From contig JAGVVZ010000006.1 in assembly GCA_018304545.1 (NCBI GenBank), positions 1 through 64,000 on the forward strand: a DNA stretch of 64,000 nucleotides. Direction: 5' to 3'. Below the pieces are notes generated by a model that was not told the DNA's origin, did no database searches, and saw only the letters and a list, made by a program, of their open reading frames with translations. The stretch comes from Candidatus Aenigmatarchaeota archaeon (GTDB taxonomy: Archaea > Aenigmatarchaeota > Aenigmatarchaeia > CG10238-14). This document shows positions 27,079 through 35,600 of the stretch, one piece after another; position 1 is the stretch's first letter, and every line of letters begins with the position of its first letter. A program made the translations under genes and the position numbers.

Positions 27079-27453
27079 ATGGCTCAATACGATGAAATGC
27101 TACAAATATTTGAAACTTTTAGAAATAGAGCATCTTTAGATTCTGAAGGAGACTGTTATCTGATAATTGATGAATTAGGAGAGGTTTTATCATATTACGG
27201 AAAATGCAAATTTTTAGTTGCTTCTCCTAGAGAAGGCAAAGTCAGACATGCAAATGGCAAGAAATATGATTATCACTGTGCCGTCATAATGGGATCAGAA
27301 ACTGTATGGGATCCGTATTTAGATAAACCTTTACCATTAGACAAATATATGGAGCAGGTATTTGAAAATCCTGAAAATATTGAATTTAAAGTATATGGAA
27401 AATTGGGCGTGTTAGTTGCGCTTATATCTAGAAATTATCGGGGATTGTGGTAA
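27079..27453 (+). CDS. Hypothetical protein with Cys-His-Asp pattern, 124 aa
   Basis: The start at MAQYDEMLQIFET (27079) is preferred, because the track extension from 27046 lies over a TATTTTTATATAT promoter. The order GDCYLIIDELG, YDYHCAVIMGSETVWDPYLD is reminiscent of papain-like or C39-type peptidases (Cys...His...Asp). That resemblance is weak and I do not claim the activity. It is soluble, with no signal peptide, and lies alone after tRNA-Pro. Confidence 0.55.
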   Translation: MAQYDEMLQIFETFRNRASLDSEGDCYLIIDELGEVLSYYGKCKFLVASPREGKVRHANGKKYDYHCAVIMGSETVWDPYLDKPLPLDKYMEQVFENPENIEFKVYGKLGVLVALISRNYRGLW

Positions 27454-27468
27454 TTAACATGTGACTGA

Positions 27469-28293
27469 CTAATCTTTCAAAAATTCTATTAATTTTTCTT
27501 CAGAAATGGTTTCCACCAAGTTCCAGTGCTCCGCATCGACTTTGATCAAAGTTGAATTCTCAATCAGTTTTGACAGCTCTTCTCCTGACTTCTCGCTGAT
27601 CATTCTATCTTTCGAGCCAACAAGAATCAGAGTCCTTGCTTCTATTTTTTGGCAACTCTTTCTTAAATCTAGATTCATCACATTATCAACAATCTCAATG
27701 CAGTCAGATGTTTTTATTCTTCTTAAATCTTCAATAGTATATTCGTAATCTTGTTTTTGTCCAGGATTGTTTGTATCATAACCGCTTATACATTTATAAA
27801 AAACCGGGAAAATTCTATTGTTTCTTATGATATAATTGAATAAATCGTTAATAAACGAAAATTTTTTGTAAAGCCAAATAATAACTTTAGCGGATCTCGC
27901 TCTTAACGGCAACATGTCCGTATAAAAGGGCGGGGCCACAATTATGAGCTTCTTTAATTTATCTGGATGGACAGAAGCATATTTTAAACTTAGCATGCCT
28001 CCGTAAGAAAATCCTATTAGATGAAATTGAGGAATTTTTAATTTCTTAGAAAACGCGTCAATAAAGACAACGTAATCCTCTATGCTAAGTCTTTCTAATC
28101 TTTCCGAATTGCCAAATCCTGGAAGGTTCAAACCAAAAATCTGAAAATGCTTCGAAAGTTCCATTAAAATCTTATCATTTTCTCTGCAATTTCTGGGCCA
28201 TCCTCTTATCAAAACTACAGGTTCCCCATTGCCGCCAAATATAAAATTTGCCTTTTTTCCATTGATGAACATGAATTTGCTTTCAAGACTCAT
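27469..28293 (-). CDS. Alpha/beta-fold hydrolase
   Basis: 274 residues. It has the catalytic triad of the fold: nucleophile Ser in GFSYGGMLSLKYA, Asp in ILVGSKDRMIS and His in DAEHWNLVE. The oxyanion-loop region is VVLIRGWPRN. A cap domain fills residues about 125-200. It could be an esterase, lipase or C-C hydrolase; the substrate cannot be inferred. It is divergent from the MinD-like gene. Confidence 0.88.
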   Translation of the reverse strand: MSLESKFMFINGKKANFIFGGNGEPVVLIRGWPRNCRENDKILMELSKHFQIFGLNLPGFGNSERLERLSIEDYVVFIDAFSKKLKIPQFHLIGFSYGGMLSLKYASVHPDKLKKLIIVAPPFYTDMLPLRARSAKVIIWLYKKFSFINDLFNYIIRNNRIFPVFYKCISGYDTNNPGQKQDYEYTIEDLRRIKTSDCIEIVDNVMNLDLRKSCQKIEARTLILVGSKDRMISEKSGEELSKLIENSTLIKVDAEHWNLVETISEEKLIEFLKD

Positions 28294-28387
28294 TTCATTA
28301 TTTATTTCTTTTATTAAGCTTAAAATTAGTCGAACTATATCATTTTTAAGCCTTTAAAAGAGTAAATCTTATGTAATTGGCGACGAG

Positions 28388-29176
28388 ATGACTAGAACAA
28401 TAGGAATAGTTTCAGGGAAAGGTGGTGTCGGCAAGACGACATTTTCAACCAATCTAGCCATCGGTTTGACTAAATTCAATAAATCTGTTGTGGTCATAGA
28501 CTGCAATATCACAACACCTCATCTTGCATATTATCTTGGAGCAAACTATTTTTCTGCCACTTTAAATGACGTGTTTAAAGGTAACTTAGACATAAAATTT
28601 GCGCCTGCCGCACAGAATGGCATTCTTTTCATAGCAGCATCAGAAGATATTGAAGACATGATAAGAAGTGATCCTGAGCAACTAAAGAAGCACGTCAAAA
28701 AGTTAGACAAAGCAAACAGATATGACTTCGTAATTTTAGATTCGGCACCTGGTCTCGGGAAAGAAGCTTTATCAACATTGGCTGCTTCAGAAGAAGTAAT
28801 ATTCGTAACCACGCCGACCATTCCCAACCTGATTGACGTAACAAGGTGTGCTGAAGCTGCAGGGAAAATAGGCGGTAAGAAATTTGCTGTTGCTTTAAAT
28901 ATGGTAAGATATGGCAAGTATGAACTAAAGATAAAAGAAGTTGAAGAAATGTTTGGTACACAAATGCTTGGTGTGATACCGTTTGATGACAATGTTCTAG
29001 ACAGTGCAGCCAAGGGCATTCCAATTCTTTGGGACAATCCAGAATCGCCAGCCGCACAGAGCTTCATGGAAATCACAGCTAATTTAATCGGGGAGAAATA
29101 TCAAAAACCGAAGGGAAAATTCATGCATCAAATTTCTGAAAAATTGAAGGCCTTAAAGGGAAAATTCAAGAAATAA
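28388..29176 (+). CDS. MinD/ParA-family ATPase
   Basis: 262 residues with deviant Walker A KGGVGKTTF at residues about 10-18, switch I DCNITTPHLAYYLG and Walker B FVILDSAPGLG. The C-terminus (FMHQISEKLKALKGKFKK) forms an amphipathic basic helix like the membrane-targeting sequence of MinD. Archaeal MinD homologues organise surface or motility structures rather than FtsZ directly. It is convergent with the cDPG-synthetase-like gene (3 bp between stops). Confidence 0.9.
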   Translation: MTRTIGIVSGKGGVGKTTFSTNLAIGLTKFNKSVVVIDCNITTPHLAYYLGANYFSATLNDVFKGNLDIKFAPAAQNGILFIAASEDIEDMIRSDPEQLKKHVKKLDKANRYDFVILDSAPGLGKEALSTLAASEEVIFVTTPTIPNLIDVTRCAEAAGKIGGKKFAVALNMVRYGKYELKIKEVEEMFGTQMLGVIPFDDNVLDSAAKGIPILWDNPESPAAQSFMEITANLIGEKYQKPKGKFMHQISEKLKALKGKFKK

Positions 29177-29179
29177 TTT

Positions 29180-30484
29180 TCAAAATCTTATCAATTTAGC
29201 CAATTCATCTTTATTTACTTCAACCGTCTCATATCTGACTCTAACTGAAGGTTTGTTTATCTTCATTATTTTACTTATGTCAATTGGCGTTCCTACAACA
29301 ACCAAATCACAATCAGATCTGTTGATAGTTTGTTCAAGTTCTTTAATCTGAACCTTGTCATATCCCATAGCCGGCAAGATTTCATTCAAATGGGTATACT
29401 TTTCAAATAGTTTCTTTATACTACCAATGGCATATTCCCTGGGATCAACTATACTTTTACAAGTGAATTTTTTAGCTGCTTTGTATGCGGCCCCAAACGA
29501 CATGCCACCATGTGTCAATGTCGGACCATCCTCTAAACAAAGAACTCTCTTCCCTTTAATTGAATCAGGATTGTCAACAAATAATTCTAAATTAATTTTA
29601 ACTATTTTTGCTTTAGGATTTGATGTTTTTGCATTACGCAATATTATATCTATATCTTCTTTTTTACTATCATTTACTTTGCTTATTAATATAATATCGG
29701 CCATTCTGAAATTAGTTTCGCCGGGGTGATATTTTAGTTCATGACCCGCTCTGTGCGGATCAGCAATAACTATATGTAAATCCGGCTTAATGAAAGGCAG
29801 ATCATTATTGCCGCCGTCCCATAATATTACATCCGTTTCCTTTTCTGCTTCTCTTAATATTTTTTCATAATCAACACCTGAATAAACAACAAACCCATTA
29901 TCTATATGCGGCTCGTAATCTTCTCTCTCTTCTATGGTTGTGTTATGTCTATCCAAATCCTCTTTTGAAGCAAAACGTTGAACTATCTGTTTTTTCAAAT
30001 CACCGTATGGCATGGGATGTCTTATTATTACCACTTTCTTTCCTCTGTTTTTCAATATATTTGCAATTCTTCTTGTAGTCGGACTTTTACCCGCTCCTGT
30101 TCTTACAGCAGTGACAGCAATGACAGGTTTTTTAGATTTTAACATTGTTAAGTTAGGACCAAGCAGAACAAAATTTGCTCCATTAGCCAAAGCAATAGAT
30201 GCTTTATGCATAACTTCTTCATGAGTTATATCACTATAAGAAAAAACAGCTTCATCTATTTTGAATTTTTTTATAAGTTTAGGTAATTCGTTTTCAGAAT
30301 AAATTGGAATGCCTTTCGGATATAATTTGCCAGCAAGCTCTTTAGGATATTTTCTTCCTTCTATGTTGGGGATTTGAGTGGCAGTGAATGCCATAACTCC
30401 GTAATTCGAATTATTTCTATAAACCATATTGAAATTATGAAAATCTCTTCCAGCTGCTCCTAGGATAATTACTCTTTTTTTCAT
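29180..30484 (-). CDS. Cyclic 2,3-diphosphoglycerate synthetase-family P-loop protein
   Basis: 434 residues of the COG2403-type family, predicted GTPase/cDPGS. An N-terminal Rossmann-like domain (VIILGAAGRDFHNFN) is followed by the P-loop AVRTGAGKSPTTRR (about residue 125) and the IRHPMPYGDL, VLWDGGNNDLPF, VIADPHRAGHE and LEDGPTLTHGGM motifs. Methanogen cDPGS makes the compatible solute cDPG. Many archaea and bacteria carry this family without cDPG, so the true substrate here is uncertain. Confidence 0.82.
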   Translation of the reverse strand: MKKRVIILGAAGRDFHNFNMVYRNNSNYGVMAFTATQIPNIEGRKYPKELAGKLYPKGIPIYSENELPKLIKKFKIDEAVFSYSDITHEEVMHKASIALANGANFVLLGPNLTMLKSKKPVIAVTAVRTGAGKSPTTRRIANILKNRGKKVVIIRHPMPYGDLKKQIVQRFASKEDLDRHNTTIEEREDYEPHIDNGFVVYSGVDYEKILREAEKETDVILWDGGNNDLPFIKPDLHIVIADPHRAGHELKYHPGETNFRMADIILISKVNDSKKEDIDIILRNAKTSNPKAKIVKINLELFVDNPDSIKGKRVLCLEDGPTLTHGGMSFGAAYKAAKKFTCKSIVDPREYAIGSIKKLFEKYTHLNEILPAMGYDKVQIKELEQTINRSDCDLVVVGTPIDISKIMKINKPSVRVRYETVEVNKDELAKLIRF

Positions 30485-30522
30485 AAAATGTTAATTGTGT
30501 TTCTGTTAGTATAAATCTGTTA

Positions 30523-32490
30523 TTATTTTCTAGAACCTTTCAACTTAATTCTTAAATTTTCTCTATATAAATTATAGGACTTTATACCATATCCTAATGC
30601 AATTAAATAGAATACATAAACAAACCATTCAGATATTACAAGAACTTTCAACTCCGTCGGATGTTCTTTAGTTACTAGATGATTCGTTACTCTGATAGAT
30701 TTACCCAAGTCAGGAATCTGCATTTGGACTGGCAATACGCCTTCTTTTGTTGGGACTGTGATCGCTCCTTCGCCTTCTCCTATTTTTTGCAATCCCTGGA
30801 ATGTAGGTGTTACAGCTCTCTCTACAATCATTGCATCTCCTGATACAACATAATCAGACTCATATGCTGTCCTGTAGCTGAACAACGACCCTAAAATTCC
30901 CGTAGCCCCTAGCACGATTAAAGCAACTAACACTATACCTCCGCCTATTATCAAGATTTTCTTGAATTGATCTGGATTCGTGTGCCTCTTTATTATCAAA
31001 ATTAAGCTGGCAGCAACAACCAATAAGAAGAAATAAATATCGAACAAGTATGCGCCTGTTGCAAAGATAAAAAATGAAAACACAAATTTTAGATTCTTTT
31101 GTCCTATCAACAAGTATCCTAATAACAGCATTAAAGATGAGAATATTATTACGGTTTTTATTGAAGGTAGTTCTGATCCTCCTCTGACTCCAAATGTTTC
31201 CAAGACAAACACGTCTTTTGGAAGGAATATCTCAGTATTCTCCTCAGAAATTGGCAGATCAGTTCTAGCTAAAGGTATGCTTATGACATCAACCGGAAAC
31301 ATAGTTGGTCTCGTCGAGAAATAGCTAAATGTCAACTGACCGTTAGTTACTTTTGGAAATGATAAAAGAAGATTTCCTTCATCTTCTGTCAGCTTCACCG
31401 GCTGATAATTAGTAGCTACATATAATGGCGTGCCGTCTACGTTTAATTTCAAGTATTCCACGCCCGTATTGGAATAATAATAATTAGTTTCGCCTAGGAT
31501 GCTGCCAGTCGCTGTTACTGCTACTCTATTTTCTGCCCTGTTCACTGTCGCGGTTAATGATGGTTTCAACCCCAATAACTGGACAAACACGCTAACGGAA
31601 TCATAACCATTCAAAAGAAATGTCCGTGCATTGTTGTATTTGGGCGGTATAGATACTTCTGATATGTCTATTTCTCTGGCAGAAGTCGTTAGAGTCAATT
31701 TCTTTTCCGAGTCGGCTTCTATCAAAACTTTTCCTTGCTGAATTGGAACTTGCAAGTTGTTGGAATCAAAAATACCCTGTATTGTAACAGTTGCTTCGCT
31801 GCCTTTCAAATCAAGAGTGAGTCTGTTCCCATCCTGTTCCCATTTCATAGCACCGTTGACCGATCTTATCTGCTCGTTGTTTTTTAAATCAATGAAATAA
31901 CTTCCTAAATCGCCCCCGAAAGCCCTCAATGTTATGATATAGAAAAATTCGTTAATATCTGCATATGTGAATTTGAACTCGCCATTAATCAGCTTAGAAA
32001 TTTCTGCCGTCCTCTGAATTACTACAACATTATCAACCAACCCGAACTTGTCTCCATCCAAAGCATAGCCGTGTTGCAAATCAAAATGAAGTTTGTTAAT
32101 CGGACCTGGAACGTTCAGATATATTTGACCTATGGTTCTTATATCAACTGTCGCTTGTAAATTGAATTTGCTCTCTTTCGCTAAAAAGAAATATCCTCTG
32201 CTGTCAAACGAAACTGCAGTCGGAACATTATTGATTTTCAAATCTTTAATTAGTATATCAGAAGACGGACCGAGTAAATAAATTTTCACATTCTCTCCTG
32301 AAATCACTTCGCCATTTCCCGTCAATGACAACGAATTCGTTTCTAAATCTCCCGACAATGTTAAACTCTCGATGGAGTAGATCTTCTCTACCGTTTGATT
32401 AATGATTATAATTTCTGTCGCATTGACCGTGTATAATAAAGAAATACTAACTAACAAAAACACTAATAAAATATTTATCGATCTTGACAT
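30523..32490 (-). CDS. Large secreted/membrane protein with C-terminal membrane bundle
   Basis: 655 residues, unrecognised. A signal peptide (INILLVFLLVSISLLYTVNA) leads a beta-rich extracellular domain to about residue 450. Then come four closely packed hydrophobic segments (TVIIFSSLMLLLGYLLIG; FVFSFFIFATGAYLFDIYFFLL; LILIIKR edge; ILIIGGGIVLVALIVLGATG), an outer loop of about 85 residues, and a final helix (WFVYVFYLIALGYGI) before a basic tail. The architecture suggests a surface receptor, assembly or envelope-organising protein. It shares orientation with the giant surface protein upstream (134-bp gap). Confidence 0.75.
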   Translation of the reverse strand: MSRSINILLVFLLVSISLLYTVNATEIIIINQTVEKIYSIESLTLSGDLETNSLSLTGNGEVISGENVKIYLLGPSSDILIKDLKINNVPTAVSFDSRGYFFLAKESKFNLQATVDIRTIGQIYLNVPGPINKLHFDLQHGYALDGDKFGLVDNVVVIQRTAEISKLINGEFKFTYADINEFFYIITLRAFGGDLGSYFIDLKNNEQIRSVNGAMKWEQDGNRLTLDLKGSEATVTIQGIFDSNNLQVPIQQGKVLIEADSEKKLTLTTSAREIDISEVSIPPKYNNARTFLLNGYDSVSVFVQLLGLKPSLTATVNRAENRVAVTATGSILGETNYYYSNTGVEYLKLNVDGTPLYVATNYQPVKLTEDEGNLLLSFPKVTNGQLTFSYFSTRPTMFPVDVISIPLARTDLPISEENTEIFLPKDVFVLETFGVRGGSELPSIKTVIIFSSLMLLLGYLLIGQKNLKFVFSFFIFATGAYLFDIYFFLLVVAASLILIIKRHTNPDQFKKILIIGGGIVLVALIVLGATGILGSLFSYRTAYESDYVVSGDAMIVERAVTPTFQGLQKIGEGEGAITVPTKEGVLPVQMQIPDLGKSIRVTNHLVTKEHPTELKVLVISEWFVYVFYLIALGYGIKSYNLYRENLRIKLKGSRK

Positions 32491-32624
32491 TTCAAATATA
32501 TTTTAACATGCTTAATAAAATAACTTTCGAAATAGTTAGGTTTTGGCCAAATATTATATCTATAAACTACAAAAGCAAGTTTAATTATAGATTGATGAAT
32601 GAAATATTTTTGAGTTGATGAAGT

Positions 32625-35600
32625 TTATTTACAATAATCTAAATTCTTTCCTGTTGTTGGATTTCTAGCACATGATCTGATTCTGGATAAACCATCTGTT
32701 ACACCTTCACCCCAATCATAACCACAAAATCTTATATCTTCTAATAATTCTACATTCCCGTTATATCGAGCCCAGTGAAACTTACATCTTAGCAATGTAC
32801 CACCTGACCCAGATATCTGTTGTCCCGTAGTACTGTCTCGGTAATTGAAATAAGTATCCACACAAATTGTATTATCTGTTGTTATCTTTCTATCATCGAG
32901 ATCAAGACTATACCCTATAGTGAACCCTCTTATAAAACATTCTTTATCTGTACTACATCTAAATAAGCCTGTTTCTTCATCAATCTTACAATATGTTCCT
33001 TCTGGGCAGACATGAGTATAGAGGCTTCTCTTGTCGCTTTTATCTGCAGCGCAAAAATACACAGTTCGATATCCGTTTTCTGGATTATTACCACAAAAAT
33101 AATTGCCTGCTCTTCTTTCTTGGTCTTCGTATTCACAACTATCTGCCTCTTTCATCCAACCTTGTGGAGGAGGCATTTCGTCAAGTATGCATTGGCATTC
33201 TTTACATTTTCCTGCATGCCCGTTTATAGAACAATCTACCCCGCCCTCAGAAGAATATTCACTATCGCAGTCAACATATTTATCACTTGAATAAGCCCCA
33301 CATTCTTTTTTACATACAAAATATTGTGTGTTATATTCATTGCATCCTAAAGAACTCTGATCAGTAAAGCATTTTAATGTTTTGCCAGATATGCCGTCAA
33401 TACACTTTAATCTTCCACCTATCACACCAGTTCCATCTGCATTTTCTATTCCATCTAACTTATAATCACAAAGTTCTCCTGGTTGCTTTATTCCATCTCC
33501 ACATATAGCAGCTTCATCTTGTCTACATTCACATCCTTTACATACATTATTATCACCACATCGAATTCCATCTAGTATTTTTCCATTATCAAAACAAACA
33601 CTGCTACATTCTTGTTTACACTGACATTTTCCATTATCAGAGAGTAAGCATCTTCCACTATTACTTGACAGAAACGACGTGCATTTATCTCCTTGTACTT
33701 TGCCATTACATGGATCAAACCAACCATTATTACATTTATTGTCCATTTCAGATTGAATCGTTGTTGTGGTTGATATGATGGTAGATAATGTTGAGGGTAT
33801 TTGAGTAGGTATGCTGGTTGATTTTATGGTTGTCGTAGTTGAAGTTGTTGCGGTAGTTCTCATAGTAGATGTGGTAGAGCTGGTGGTAGATGCGGGCTGC
33901 TTGATTGATGTCGTAGTAGTGGATGTTGTAGTGCTGGACGACGTGCTAATAGGCAGACTCGATGTTGGTATGATTAATCTCTGCCCGGAATAAATGACAT
34001 TATCTGTCAAACCGTTAGCCTGTTTTATAGCATCAACTGTTGTTCCATAAATTTGTGCTATTCTGTAAAGCGTCTCACCTGATTGAACAGTATGAATAAC
34101 TTGATTAATGGTGGATGTTGTGATTGATGTGCTAGTTGTTGGAATTGGTTGTACAGTGGCACCCATATTTGCCAATAGAAGATCATTTGATATACAGTAT
34201 TCCTTTGGATCAGATACATCACTATAACCAACAACTAGATACAAACTATCGAATATACCATCAATATAATGTTGAGGTGTTATATGTCTGAATGTATCAT
34301 AATTACTACTAGGATCTTCTCCGATGATATTGTAAACAGGAATATTATTTATAAAAACTGTGCCATCTTTCACATTCAAAACTACAGGAGTTCCACCCAA
34401 AGACAGCCCAATCGGAACCTCATTCACAGGTTGATATTTTGGATCGATGCATCCTCTCTTCTCTGGTTCTAAGGGTTGAGCGTTAATATTGCCACCGGGT
34501 AATATGGAATAAAATGAGTATTTGCTACCCTGTGTAACTGAAAATGATCCCCAAGAAATAAAAATGCCTTTTTCGTAATTTGAAGGTCTGACAATTATTT
34601 CATCTGATGGCTGTGTAACTGTAGGTGTTGGACTAGCAGTGATTGTTGTAGGAATGACAATAATGGTTGTTGTAGCTGGTTTATTTACAAGTGGAGACGT
34701 GTCCGTACAAGTACATTGTTCATTGCAATATTTTTTGTTGAACCATAGAGTTGAATCACATTGCTCTCCTTTATTTTTATTCTGGCATTTTTTATCATTC
34801 CAGTAGCCGTCACATTCCTGAGTATTATCAATATACATTGGTAATAGGCATCTGCAGTTCAAATCACAGTAGAGAGAATCTCCAAAAACTGTTTTATCGC
34901 ATGCATCTCCGCCTATTTTTTTATTTTTACAATTTTTTTCTGCATTTTCATCACAAAAGGTCGCAATTAGAGTTGTGGGTGTAGTAGTTAATCTGATCGT
35001 TGTAGATGTAATGGTTGTAGATGTGCTTGTTGAAGATGATCTAATATCAACACAAGTGAACAAGCCGTAATTCGGGTATTCGCCCCATTCAAACAATGTC
35101 TTGCATTGGCTGGAACAACAGTCCTTGTCAAAAGTGCATGAAGAACTAGGTAAAGCGCAATTTTGTATAGTTGTGGTTGTTGTTGGATTATGAGTAGTTG
35201 TTGTGCTAGTTGCTCTTTGTGCATTTATTCTTTGCATTACTTGCGATTCAATTAATGGTATTAAAGGTGTGATTGTCCGTGCATCGGTCGCGGAACCTAG
35301 CCCGACTCCCTCTGATATAGGAATGTCAATATAGAATGTTCCTATTCCAATTACATATGAAAAAACAGTCGAATAGTGAGTTCCCTTGTTTTCAAAAATA
35401 TTCAGATAATATTTTTCTATATATGAACCATCATTAGTTATCAAAAATTTCCGGTCGCTGCAGCTGCCATCACCAAACCGACATTTTCCACTAGTAGAGG
35501 GATCAAGTTCTAGAATATACAAACCTTCTCCATAACGATCAAATCCTTCTTTATATATAAATGGGGTTGATCGAGATGTAGTTGATGTTGTTGCAGATAT

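Noticed and set aside
28546-29076. 176-aa and 120-aa minus-strand ORFs
   Set aside because: Antisense shadows of the MinD-like gene.
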